From positions 1 through 23,449 of the forward strand of contig JAVBTG010000128.1 of NCBI GenBank assembly GCA_031556275.1: a stretch of 23,449 bases of DNA, in the 5' to 3' direction. How positions within the stretch are numbered: position 1 is the first letter of the stretch; each line of letters begins with the position of its first letter. Positions 14,609-22,373 of the stretch are shown piece after piece. The position numbers were made by a program, and so were the translations under genes. The stretch is from JAKPNF01 sp031556275. GTDB taxonomy: Bacteria; Verrucomicrobiota; Verrucomicrobiia; Opitutales; JAKPNF01. Below the pieces are notes generated by a model that was not told the origin of the DNA, searched no databases, and worked only from the letters and a program-made list of their open reading frames with translations.

Positions 14609-15799
14609 TTAGGCGCGGCGGCGGCGGGCCACGGCGGCCAAGGCCAACAGACCCAGCATCGCGCCGACGGCGGCGGGCTCGGGGATGTAGTTGATCGTCA
14701 CCGTCAGGCTGGTGTCGCCCCATACGGCATCCATCACTTGATAGAGCGTGTCGTCGTAATCGCCGGTGATCGTGACCATCGGAGTCTGCGTCGGTTTCGC
14801 GTCATAGCTCATCAGGGTGATCGTTTGCGTCTCAGTGGCGGCGTAATCGCCCATGTCAATGCGCAACGTCATACCAGAATCCAGCGACACATTGGACGCA
14901 CCCAAGCTGATAATTGCCTTGCCCGGCGTAAACGTGGCACCGTCCAGACGCATGGTCACCGAGGCGCTGGAACCGGCGGAAAACCCGCTACTTACAGTCA
15001 TGACGGCATTGCTGGAAACGGTCAGGTAGCTTGTCTTTCCTTCAAGGCCCATGGTCAAAGTGCCCGTCTGGAAGCTGCCGCTGAGCACCTGCAAGCGCCC
15101 GGTGCCGTTCTTGGCCAGCGTCGTCGTTGCCGTGACAATCAAATTGCCGCCTTCGATGGAAAGGATGCCCGAGCTCGCGCCGTTTCCGGAGGCGAATGCC
15201 AAATTGCCAAAAGTCGCGTCGCCGCCGGAAAGCGTGAAGGAACCCGTCGAATTGCCGGCCCCGCCCGCGAGCGTCAACAGTGTCGCCGAAAGCGAGCCGC
15301 CCGACATGCGTAAAATACCCGTACTGGCGCTGCCAGTGGCAATGGCCATGGTGCTCAGCGCGGAAAAAGAGCCGCCCGACATGGTCATCGTGCCAACACC
15401 GTTTTGCCCGGTGCCTAGGCCGACGGTCGTCGTCGCCTGCATTTTGCCGGCTATCAGCTCGATGACGCCGCTGGTGTCGAGCGTGTTGCCCACGGCAATC
15501 GTGCCGTCCGAGATTAGCGTGGCCCCGCTGTTGGTGCTGGAAAGCTTCGCAGCCACCCCGTCAGCCGTCGGGCTGCGCACCTCCACTTTGGTCACGCTGT
15601 AGGTGCGTGTATCGTCAAGGATCACGTTCACGCCAGTCCGATTGAAAATAAAATTATCGATCGTCACCACCTCGGTCGAGCTGACGGAAAGCGAAGATCC
15701 GTACACAGTCGAGTTCGTGGAGGGCGACCACGCAAACACAGAAGAGGCCGTCGCACACAGCAACGCGCCCGCAAGGCAGATAGGATATCTGGTTTTCAT
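14609..15799 (-). CDS. PEP-CTERM surface protein with 25-residue beta-helix-like repeats
   Basis: The 396-residue protein has a signal peptide (basic start, hydrophobic core, cleavage likely after VFA at 21-23). Residues about 111-257 form tandem 25-residue repeats of the pattern GxxxxSGGxxxxxxLxxAxGxGxxx, as expected for a parallel beta-helix resembling autotransporter-associated repeats. The C-terminus is a PEP-CTERM sorting signal: IPEP at 372-375, a hydrophobic helix, then RRRR before the final Ala. Exosortase would recognise PEP and process the protein at the membrane, releasing or attaching it with surface polysaccharide. The composition is rich in Ser, Thr, Gly and Ala with no Cys after the signal peptide. 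It has its own promoter and terminator, so it is a single-gene unit. Binding partner unknown. Confidence 0.9.
   Translation of the reverse strand: MKTRYPICLAGALLCATASSVFAWSPSTNSTVYGSSLSVSSTEVVTIDNFIFNRTGVNVILDDTRTYSVTKVEVRSPTADGVAAKLSSTNSGATLISDGTIAVGNTLDTSGVIELIAGKMQATTTVGLGTGQNGVGTMTMSGGSFSALSTMAIATGSASTGILRMSGGSLSATLLTLAGGAGNSTGSFTLSGGDATFGNLAFASGNGASSGILSIEGGNLIVTATTTLAKNGTGRLQVLSGSFQTGTLTMGLEGKTSYLTVSSNAVMTVSSGFSAGSSASVTMRLDGATFTPGKAIISLGASNVSLDSGMTLRIDMGDYAATETQTITLMSYDAKPTQTPMVTITGDYDDTLYQVMDAVWGDTSLTVTINYIPEPAAVGAMLGLLALAAVARRRRA
15101..15469 (-). repeat. Coding repeat array, about 75 bp units
   Basis: Residues 111-233 of the PEP-CTERM protein consist of five consecutive units of 25, 25, 25, 25 and 23 residues, each starting with Gly plus an alternating hydrophobic strand. 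A sixth, weaker unit continues to about 15029. The repeats are diverged at DNA level, so they are old rather than recently expanded. Confidence 0.7.
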
Positions 15800-15859
15800 T
15801 GGGATATGGGAGTATTGGGGTTGAATTTGTTTACGAAAAAAACGCTTTTGCTAGGGGTA

Positions 15860-15887
15860 ATCCTAATTCAACACCCCCTTCTGTCAA
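15860..15887 (-). promoter_or_regulatory. Strong sigma-70-like promoter of the PEP-CTERM repeat protein gene
   Basis: On the minus strand a perfect TTGACA (15887-15882) is separated by 16 bases from TAGGAT (15865-15860). Transcription would start near 15853, leaving a leader of about 50 bases before the ATG at 15799. The spacer holds GGGGTGTTGAATT, whose inverted copy lies at 15817-15827. Confidence 0.6.
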
Positions 15888-15994
15888 GGTATTTTTACAG
15901 ATAAAGTAATAAACGCGCATCCCGCTGAAAATAAAGTCAATCAGACATATTTAAGGCCTATCCACCCACCTCTGGTTACCGCACACCAAAAACC

Positions 15995-16909
15995 TCATTC
16001 GGAAGGAAGGCAAAAGCCCATTCGCAAAAGCCAGCCCTCGCACGCCTTCACCCACGGGTGGCGGCGTTGCGGCGCCCATTCGTCGCCCGTGCCCAGCGCG
16101 AAGCCGTGGTCGCCCAAATCGTAGATGTGTAGCTCAAAGGGCACTCCCTGCGCGGACAGCGCGGCGGCGAATTCCATGCTATTGCGCGCGGGCACGCCCG
16201 TGTCGCGCATCGAGTGGGTCAAAAAGACGGGGGGCGTGTCGGTTTTCACCTGCGTTTCATTCGATAGCGACGCCACTAAGGCGGGATCCGCCGGATCGCC
16301 CAGAAGGCGGCGGCGCGATTTGGCGTGGGTCAGACCGTCCTGCATCGAAATGACGGGGTACACCAATATTCCAAAATCCGGACGGGATGAAACGCGCTCG
16401 ACGGGGTCCTTTGCCAAAGGGTCACCCGCGTCAAAATGCGTCAGCAACGTGGAGGCCAAGTGGCCTCCGGCAGAGGAACCCGCGATGCCGATGCGATCGG
16501 GATCAACCCCGTATGTTCTGGCATTTGCCCGCACAAAGCGCATCGCGCGCGTGACGTCATACAGCATCGCCGGGTGGCGATACCCCTTGGTGCCCAGCCG
16601 ATATTTTAGCACAAAGGCGGAGACACCCAGTTCGTTGAGCCAGTGGGCGTAATAATCGCCCTCGCGCATCGCGAGGCTGCCGTAGGCCCCGCCCGGGCAG
16701 ATGATGACGCAGGGCCGCCCCTTGCCGTCCGGCAATTCGTCCAATAAATAAGGCGTAATGGTGGGAATGTCGTCCTCCTTTTCGCCTTTGACCAATGGCG
16801 CGGATTCCTCCCACAAGCGGATAGCCGGAGCCAACGGTTTTAACGGCGGCTCGGCATGGGCCGCGCACGGCGCGCACAGCAACAGGCTCAAAAAAATTAA
16901 TCGGCGCAT
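15995..16909 (-). CDS. Secreted alpha/beta hydrolase (BD-FAE/acetylxylan-esterase-like), paralogue 1
   Basis: The 304-residue protein starts with a signal peptide (basic MRR, hydrophobic core, cleavage after AHA at 17-19). The mature part is an alpha/beta hydrolase. CPGGAYG at 71-77 gives the oxyanion loop, GSSAGG at 144-149 the nucleophile Ser146, and Asp236 (MRDTGVP) and His268 (GDHGF) complete the triad. Such secreted enzymes remove acetyl or feruloyl esters from plant or algal polysaccharides. It is the last of three homologous genes, 14 bases after paralogue 2. Its WEESAPLVKGEKEDD segment departs from the WDGxAPLAHGEAxxD of the other two, hinting at a different substrate. No convincing terminator is visible downstream. 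Family is sure; the substrate is inferred. Confidence 0.9.
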   Translation of the reverse strand: MRRLIFLSLLLCAPCAAHAEPPLKPLAPAIRLWEESAPLVKGEKEDDIPTITPYLLDELPDGKGRPCVIICPGGAYGSLAMREGDYYAHWLNELGVSAFVLKYRLGTKGYRHPAMLYDVTRAMRFVRANARTYGVDPDRIGIAGSSAGGHLASTLLTHFDAGDPLAKDPVERVSSRPDFGILVYPVISMQDGLTHAKSRRRLLGDPADPALVASLSNETQVKTDTPPVFLTHSMRDTGVPARNSMEFAAALSAQGVPFELHIYDLGDHGFALGTGDEWAPQRRHPWVKACEGWLLRMGFCLPSE

Positions 16910-16923
16910 GGGCGTTCTCTATT

Positions 16924-17856
16924 TCACGGGGCAACCGCAAACCCCTGCTGCCCGAGCCAGCGCTCGCACTCCTTCACCCACGGGTAGCGATTTTCCGGCT
17001 CCCACTTGCGGCCCGTCCCCAAACCGAACCCGTGCCCGCCCAAGTTGTAGACGTGAAGCTCAAACGGAACCTTATGCGCTTCGAGGGCCGCCGCGAAATC
17101 CATGCTGTTGCGCACGGGCACGCCCTTGTCGCGGATGGAATGCGTCAAAAACGCCGGCGGGGTGTCATCCCGCACTTGCCGTTCGCTCGAAAGCAAATCA
17201 ACCAGCGCCTGATCGGGATTTTCTCCCAGCAGCTGATCGCGCGAGCCCGAGTGCCCGAAGGACTGCATTGTGATGACCGGATAGACCAAAATTCCCAAAT
17301 CCGGCCGCGACGACACGCGGTCGACAGGGTCCTTCGCCTTCGGATCGCCCGCGTCAAAATGGGTGAGGATCGTCGAAACCAAATGCCCGCCCGCCGACGA
17401 GCCGATGACGCCGATGCGGTCGGGATCAACCCCGTATGCCTTGGCGTTTGCCCGCACAAAGCGCACCGCGCGCGCGACATCATAGAGCATCGCCGGATGG
17501 CGGTAGCCGTGCGACCCCAAACGATAGCGCAACACGAACGCGGAAATCCCCAATTCGTTGAGCCAATGCGCGTAAAAATCGCCCTCGTGCACCGTGCGTT
17601 TGCTGTACCCGCCACCGGGGCATACGATCACGCAGGCGCGCGGTTTGCCGTCGGGCGATTTCCCCAGCAGATAGGGGGTAATGGCCGGAATGTCCTCGTC
17701 CGCCTCGCCGTGTGCCAACGGCGCGGGGCCGTCCCATAGAAGAATCGCGGGGGCCAACGGTTTGAGGGGATTCGGCTCAGGCGGGCTGGCGCCGAAAATC
17801 GCGGGGAAAAGCATACTGCATATGCAAAAGGACATCGCAAAAAAACGTTTCGTCAT
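16924..17856 (-). CDS. Secreted alpha/beta hydrolase (BD-FAE/acetylxylan-esterase-like), paralogue 2
   Basis: The 310-residue protein is homologous to the genes on both sides over its full length. A Cys-rich signal peptide (MTKRFFAMSFCICSMLF, cleavage likely after FGA at 21-23) is followed by PEPNPLKPLAPA, a linker all three paralogues share. The oxyanion loop is CPGGGYS, the nucleophile is Ser154 in GSSAGG, and the acid and base are about Asp243 (IRDKGVP) and His275 (GGHGF). It carries no lipobox, so a free periplasmic or secreted enzyme is expected. It follows paralogue 3 after 98 bases and precedes paralogue 1 by 14. Met8 is an alternative start; neither has a Shine-Dalgarno sequence. De-esterification of polysaccharide is the likely role, with the exact ester unknown. 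Confidence 0.9.
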   Translation of the reverse strand: MTKRFFAMSFCICSMLFPAIFGASPPEPNPLKPLAPAILLWDGPAPLAHGEADEDIPAITPYLLGKSPDGKPRACVIVCPGGGYSKRTVHEGDFYAHWLNELGISAFVLRYRLGSHGYRHPAMLYDVARAVRFVRANAKAYGVDPDRIGVIGSSAGGHLVSTILTHFDAGDPKAKDPVDRVSSRPDLGILVYPVITMQSFGHSGSRDQLLGENPDQALVDLLSSERQVRDDTPPAFLTHSIRDKGVPVRNSMDFAAALEAHKVPFELHVYNLGGHGFGLGTGRKWEPENRYPWVKECERWLGQQGFAVAP

Positions 17857-17954
17857 AGGGTGTCAAAAGGGGGTTCGCCTCCCAGTTAACGCCTTGTCCG
17901 CGCGCATGTACAGCCAATAACCGCGCGCGTGTTATTTTCTCCAAAAACAGGGAT

Positions 17955-18908
17955 CTACGGAGCCGAGACAAATCCCTGTTGCGCGAGCCAGCGCTCGCAT
18001 TGTTTCACCCACGGATGCCGCTGTTCGGGAAGCCATTTGCGCCGCGTACCCAGCCCAAACCCGTGGCTTTCAAAACTGTACAGATGCAACTCGAAGGGCA
18101 CGCCATGCGCGTTCAATGCCTCGGCGAACAAGAGGCTGTTGCGCGCGGGGACAACCTTGTCCAGTACCGAGTGCACAAGGAAGGTTGACGGCGTGTCGTC
18201 GCGCACTTGTTTTTCATTGGACAGTAAATCCAATAATTCTTTGGAAGGATTTTTACCCAACAGATTTTCGCGCGAAAGCGAGTGCGAATCCATCGTGATT
18301 ACGGGATAGAGCAACACCCCCACATCCGGCCTATCGGAAGGGCGGTCGACAGGGTCTTGCGCCTGCGGGTTTGGCCCCGAAAAATGCGTCAACAGCGTCG
18401 ACGCCAAGTGGCCCCCTGCCGACGAGCCGATAATGCCCACGCGCTGCGGATCGATTCCATATTCCTGCGCATGCGCGCGCACCAACCGTACCGCGCGGGC
18501 GGCATCGTTGAGCATGGTGGGGTGGCGGTAGCCGTACGGGCCCAAGCGGTATTTTAGGACAAAGGCGGATGTCCCCAATTCATTGAGCCAGTGGGCGTAA
18601 AAATCGCCCTCATGCGTCGTCAGGCTCACGTAGGCGCCCCCGGGGCATATGATCATGCAGGGCCGCCCCTTCCCGTCCGGCAATGGGCCGAGCAAATAAG
18701 GCGTGATCGTCGGCACGTCCGTTTCGGCCTCGCCGTGGGCCAGCGGGGCCCGCCCATCCCACAAACGAACGGCGGGTGCCAGCGGTTTGAGGGAGGCTGG
18801 CTCAGGAGAGCTGGCCCCCTGAAGCGCAGAAAAAGACAAAACGCCCAAACAAAGGACGGTCGCTACGGAATATCTAATCATGTGATATAAGCGTCTTTGG
18901 GGTGACAT
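17955..18908 (-). CDS. Secreted alpha/beta hydrolase (BD-FAE/acetylxylan-esterase-like), paralogue 3
   Basis: The 317-residue protein is the first of the three esterases to be transcribed. Its triad is Ser163 (GSSAGG), about Asp250 (VLDKVVP) and His282 (ESHGF), with oxyanion loop CPGGAYV. The ATG at 18908 directly abuts the TAG of the upstream PEP-CTERM protease, and AAGGAAG lies within that gene's last codons, one of the few clear Shine-Dalgarno sequences in the window, so I prefer it. A start at Met10 (18881) would give a shorter, more standard signal peptide. Cleavage is likely after LQGA (29-32), before SSPEPASLKPLAP. Tight coupling to the protease gene means the two are made together. 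Substrate unknown, polysaccharide ester likely. Confidence 0.9.
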   Translation of the reverse strand: MSPQRRLYHMIRYSVATVLCLGVLSFSALQGASSPEPASLKPLAPAVRLWDGRAPLAHGEAETDVPTITPYLLGPLPDGKGRPCMIICPGGAYVSLTTHEGDFYAHWLNELGTSAFVLKYRLGPYGYRHPTMLNDAARAVRLVRAHAQEYGIDPQRVGIIGSSAGGHLASTLLTHFSGPNPQAQDPVDRPSDRPDVGVLLYPVITMDSHSLSRENLLGKNPSKELLDLLSNEKQVRDDTPSTFLVHSVLDKVVPARNSLLFAEALNAHGVPFELHLYSFESHGFGLGTRRKWLPEQRHPWVKQCERWLAQQGFVSAP

Positions 18909-19817
18909 CTACTTCCTTTCGCGGCACCGAACGAAACCAAAGGCGAACAGGCCCAGCAAAAACGCGCACGCGGACGGCTCGGGAACTGGGGTCATGATTC
19001 CCCTGATCTCGTCCGCATACGCCGCCAGCAACACATAAATCGCAAAGTCGCTGCCCTCTCCCACTAAACCGGAAAATTCTTCTGTGCCGTACGTGGATTT
19101 CCCCGAGGTCTTGACGCTGGTTGCAATACCGCCCAGATACCAAGCGTCGTCGACAAAGTAGAAGAACGCGCTCCCGGAATCATAAAAGGTCAACGCGGCC
19201 TCGAAATCCCCCATGCTTTCCTCCTGCGCGCCGGACGTATAGACAACCGCATACGACAGGTATTCGTATCCGTCGCCCGAGACGTTCAGAACGCTGTTTA
19301 TCTTATTCTCCCCCCATCGCATTTTGGCCGTTGAGTTCCCCCATGGCACAGCATCCAGAGGCGGGGCATATTGCGCGTCAGGGTTTCTGCCAAGGCCGCC
19401 GCCGATCATTAAAATTTCGGTGCCGTTGGGGACGATGTCCAATCCGATGTTCACGGAGGGAATGCCTTCCACGACAGATCCGCCCACCTTAAAAATCTTC
19501 AAATCGACCCCGTCCGACACCTGAATCGTCCCGTATTCGGCGTCGATCGCGTGCTTGTCCGAACCGTTATTGAAGGAGATTGCGGAGGCGGAATTCATCG
19601 AGACATGATTCGCCGTTATAAAATAACCGCCGCCGAGATACACCGCGGAGCCCGTTATATTCCCCGCGGACGAGTAAACCTGCACGACATTGCCCCAAGG
19701 AGCCCCGTTGGCCGGCGCGCTTGTGTTCGCGTCGTTGTCGCCGTCGTAAAGTATGATCGCGCGCGCATTGACACACACTGCCAAAAAAATGGCCAAAAAT
19801 ATAAATTTTCGGTTCAT
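18909..19817 (-). CDS. PEP-CTERM trypsin-like serine protease (S1-type fold)
   Basis: The 302-residue exported protein has a signal peptide (cleavage after ARA at 18-20) and a C-terminal PEP-CTERM signal: VPEP at 278-281, a hydrophobic segment, then RCRERK. In between, the layout fits a chymotrypsin-fold protease: GSAVYLGGGYFITANHV with His71, SDGVDLKIFKV with Asp105, and YDSGSAFF with Ser214 two residues before the second Ser, followed by WYLGGIATS as in the S1 strand after GDSGG. A MRWGENKI segment in between also recurs, to my recollection, in PEP-CTERM trypsin-like proteins. It would be an envelope or surface protease processed by exosortase. It heads a four-gene operon with three esterases. 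The triad assignment is by motif and order; activity is not proven. Confidence 0.82.
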   Translation of the reverse strand: MNRKFIFLAIFLAVCVNARAIILYDGDNDANTSAPANGAPWGNVVQVYSSAGNITGSAVYLGGGYFITANHVSMNSASAISFNNGSDKHAIDAEYGTIQVSDGVDLKIFKVGGSVVEGIPSVNIGLDIVPNGTEILMIGGGLGRNPDAQYAPPLDAVPWGNSTAKMRWGENKINSVLNVSGDGYEYLSYAVVYTSGAQEESMGDFEAALTFYDSGSAFFYFVDDAWYLGGIATSVKTSGKSTYGTEEFSGLVGEGSDFAIYVLLAAYADEIRGIMTPVPEPSACAFLLGLFAFGFVRCRERK

Positions 19818-19897
19818 GCAGGGATCGGGGTTTTACGAAAGGGGAAACGGCAGGCATCAAGACATGAGCCGGCCCCAAGTTTTTCGAGGGAGGGTGC

Positions 19898-19930
19898 GTG
19901 AGGAATCTTTTTTCAAAAAAGATTTCTCAC
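19898..19930. other. 16-bp near-perfect hairpin between aspS and the PEP-CTERM protease
   Basis: GTGAGGAATCTTTTTT is mirrored by AAAAAAGATTTCTCAC around a single C, with one G-T/A-C mismatch. It lies 20 bases after the aspS stop on the minus strand and may act as its 3' hairpin, but the T's are inside the stem rather than after it. Confidence 0.45.
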
Positions 19931-19949
19931 GCCATCCAAATTCAAAAAC

Positions 19950-21734
19950 TCACACCGGCAAGTCCTGCGCGATAAAGACGTCCTTGAGCTGCTTGGCGGT
20001 GACGGGGCCGGGGGAGTTGGCCATGAGGTCTTGGCCGCGCTGGGTCTTCGGGAAGGCGATGACGTCGCGGATGCTGGAGCGCTGGCCGAGGATCGCGCAC
20101 AGGCGGTCGAGGCCGATCGCCAAACCGCCGTGCGGGGGCGCGCCGTACTGGAAGGCTTTCAGCATGTAGCCGAAGCGGCTTTCGACGATGTCGCTCGGGA
20201 TTTTGAGGACGTCCTCGAAAATCTTTTTCTGCACGTCGGGCTGGTGGATACGAATGGAGCCCCCGCCAAGCTCGACGCCGTTGAGCACGATGTCGTAGTG
20301 CTGGCCGCGCACCTTTTCGGGGGCGGTTTCCAGCAACGGAATGTCCTCGGACACGGGGGACGTGAAGGGGTGGTGCGTCGAGAGGTAACGGCCGGACTCC
20401 TCGTCATAGGTCATCAGCGGGAAATCTACGACCCAGAGGAAGTTGTACTGCGTCGGCGAAATCGTGAGCTTGCCGCGCTGGGCCAGCAGCTGCGCGCTGT
20501 CGAGGCGCACGCGGCCGAGGATCGCGCAGGCGCGCGTCCAGTCGGTTGCCGCGAAAAACACGAGGTCGCCGTCTTCGATGTTCAGGCGTTCTTTGAGCGC
20601 GGCCTTTTCGGCGTCCGAGAAGAATTTTAAGATGGGGGACTTCCATTCACCCTTTTCGGCCTTGATGAAGGCGAGACCTTTGGCGCCGAGTGTTTTTGCG
20701 GTGTCCTCAAGGGTTTTGAGCTCGCCTTGCGTGATGTCGGCCAAGCCCTTCGCGTTAAAGGCCTTGACGACGCCGCCCGAGGAGACGGCGCCCGCGAATA
20801 CTTTAAATTCGCTCGTTTTGAAAAGGTCGGAAAAGTCCTGGATTTCGAGGCCGAAGCGGGTGTCCGGCTTGTCGACGCCGTAGCGGTTCATCGCGTCCGA
20901 AAAAGGCATGCGGGAGAACGGCGTCGGGATGTCGACATTGAGGACGTCTTTCCACACGCGCTTGAGCATGCCTTCGATCAGCGCGTACATGTCCTCGCGG
21001 TCGATGAAGGACATTTCCAAGTCGATTTGGGTGAACTCGGGCTGGCGGTCGGCGCGCAAGTCCTCGTCGCGGAAGCAGCGCGCGAGCGAGTAGTAACGCT
21101 CGACCCCGGCCACCATCAGCATCTGCTTGTACTGCTGGGGCGACTGGGAAAGCGCGTAGAATTGGCCGGGATTCAGGCGGCTGGGCACCAAAAACTCGCG
21201 CGCCCCCTCGGGCGTGCTTTTGAAGAGCATGGGCAGCTCCACGTCGAGAAAGCCCTGCTCGTCCAAAAAGTTGCGCACGGCCATCGAGGCGCGGTGGCGC
21301 ATGTTGAGGAGCTTAAAATTGCGCGGACGGCGCAGGTCGAGATAACGGTGCGTCAGGCGCAGGTCCTCGTTGACCTTGTCGGCGTGCTCGTCGTCGAGCG
21401 GGAACGGCAAAACGGCGCAGGTGTTGTGGATTGTGAGTTTTTCGGCGACAACTTCAATCTCGCCCGTAGGTAGCTTGGCGTTGACCGTCTCCGCCGGGCG
21501 CAATGCCACCTTGCCGGAAATCTCGATGACGGACTCGTCCCTGAGCTGGCGCGCGGTCTCGGCAAACGCGGGGTTCTGCGGGTCGAACACGATCTGCGTC
21601 AAACCTTCGCGGTCGCGCAAATCCACGAACAAAAGGCCGCCGTGGTCGCGGACGGTATTGACCCACCCGATCAGGATGACGTCTTTTCCGGCGTCGGCTT
21701 TGGTGAGGGCGTTGCAGATATGGGTGCGTTTCAT
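19950..21734 (-). CDS. aspS: Aspartyl-tRNA synthetase, bacterial type, possibly non-discriminating
   Basis: This 594-residue class II synthetase attaches Asp to tRNA-Asp. The N-terminal OB-fold anticodon-binding domain spans about 1-110 (GWVNTVRDHGGLLFVDLRDREG at 23-44). Motif 2 (CFRDEDLRADRQPEFTQID) lies at 220-238, the bacterial GAD insertion at about 290-420, and motif 3 (GLAIGLDRLCAIL) near 545. Residue 31 is His, as in Pseudomonas-type non-discriminating enzymes that also charge tRNA-Asn, whereas E. coli has Leu there; at position 82 it has Glu, neither the Gly of those enzymes nor the Lys of E. coli. If non-discriminating, the cell would need GatCAB to make Asn-tRNA-Asn. The ATG at 21734 is fixed by homology and lacks a Shine-Dalgarno sequence. 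Confidence 0.97.
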   Translation of the reverse strand: MKRTHICNALTKADAGKDVILIGWVNTVRDHGGLLFVDLRDREGLTQIVFDPQNPAFAETARQLRDESVIEISGKVALRPAETVNAKLPTGEIEVVAEKLTIHNTCAVLPFPLDDEHADKVNEDLRLTHRYLDLRRPRNFKLLNMRHRASMAVRNFLDEQGFLDVELPMLFKSTPEGAREFLVPSRLNPGQFYALSQSPQQYKQMLMVAGVERYYSLARCFRDEDLRADRQPEFTQIDLEMSFIDREDMYALIEGMLKRVWKDVLNVDIPTPFSRMPFSDAMNRYGVDKPDTRFGLEIQDFSDLFKTSEFKVFAGAVSSGGVVKAFNAKGLADITQGELKTLEDTAKTLGAKGLAFIKAEKGEWKSPILKFFSDAEKAALKERLNIEDGDLVFFAATDWTRACAILGRVRLDSAQLLAQRGKLTISPTQYNFLWVVDFPLMTYDEESGRYLSTHHPFTSPVSEDIPLLETAPEKVRGQHYDIVLNGVELGGGSIRIHQPDVQKKIFEDVLKIPSDIVESRFGYMLKAFQYGAPPHGGLAIGLDRLCAILGQRSSIRDVIAFPKTQRGQDLMANSPGPVTAKQLKDVFIAQDLPV

Positions 21735-21803
21735 CGTGGAAAGATAAACTTTTATTCAAGCACCGCGCATGGGAGGGAGGCAATCCAAAGTTTGGGTCTG
21801 CCC

Positions 21804-22283
21804 TTATCTCAAACTTTCTTTTTTCACATAATCGAAAAAGACTAGATCGGCATACTCGGAAGCCTCGAACGGCCCCTGTTCGAACAGCATTTTCCTGTAT
21901 TGGTTTTTAACGGTCTGCGCCTGTTCTTTTGGCATTTTTGGCAGCACAAGCCCCAATCGTATGACAGCTGAGGCGACATGGCCGCCCGGATAGTCGTAAA
22001 AAATCGTCCCGCTGAGGCGAAATTCTTCCGTGCCCGCCAGATGCCATGCGCTGTCGATCGCTTCATTTTCGGGCGGCGCTATGTCAATCGACTCGTAGGC
22101 GTTTGGCGGCGACACCTTGCTAAAAACATCAAGCGGGCCAAGGCCATATGCCGCCTTCATGGCCCCCGTCTGGTAATTCACAAACATATCCCTGCGGGGA
22201 GGAACGGCCTCAAACAATGCTAATAGGCAGAGCATTCCCAAAAGGGCCATGAACCAGAAGCGTTTGCTGTTTCGTGGAATCAT
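21804..22283 (-). CDS. Small membrane-anchored protein of unknown function
   Basis: I do not recognise this 159-residue protein. It has a basic N-terminus, one hydrophobic helix at about 9-26 (FWFMALLGMLCLLALFEAV), and a soluble remainder with no Cys and no recognisable motif, rich in Tyr, Phe, Pro and Glu. The soluble part is probably outside the cytoplasm. The frame extends 12 codons to a GTG at 22319, but the ATG at 22283 gives a normal N-in anchor and is preferred; neither has a Shine-Dalgarno sequence. It sits between the RluA-type gene (90 bases upstream) and aspS (69 bases downstream) on the same strand, but both flanks are gaps long enough to hold separate promoters. The intact frame and protein-like composition support a real gene. 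Confidence 0.65.
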   Translation of the reverse strand: MIPRNSKRFWFMALLGMLCLLALFEAVPPRRDMFVNYQTGAMKAAYGLGPLDVFSKVSPPNAYESIDIAPPENEAIDSAWHLAGTEEFRLSGTIFYDYPGGHVASAVIRLGLVLPKMPKEQAQTVKNQYRKMLFEQGPFEASEYADLVFFDYVKKESLR

Positions 22284-22373
22284 CGTGTTTGCGGATTGGT
22301 GGTGCGTCTGTTGTGCCACAGTAAAGAGCGGATATCAACGCCTGACTTTAGGCAGACCACAGCCACCCGCCAT

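Noticed and set aside
17916..17936. AATAAC...GTTATT inverted repeat between the second and third esterase genes
   Set aside because: Six-base arms and no T-tract in the direction of transcription; not convincing as a terminator, and the genes are probably one operon.
15995..18908. Possible lipoprotein signals in the esterase leaders (Cys residues in the hydrophobic core)
   Set aside because: None fits the lipobox pattern with Gly/Ala/Ser before the Cys; ordinary signal-peptidase sites fit better.
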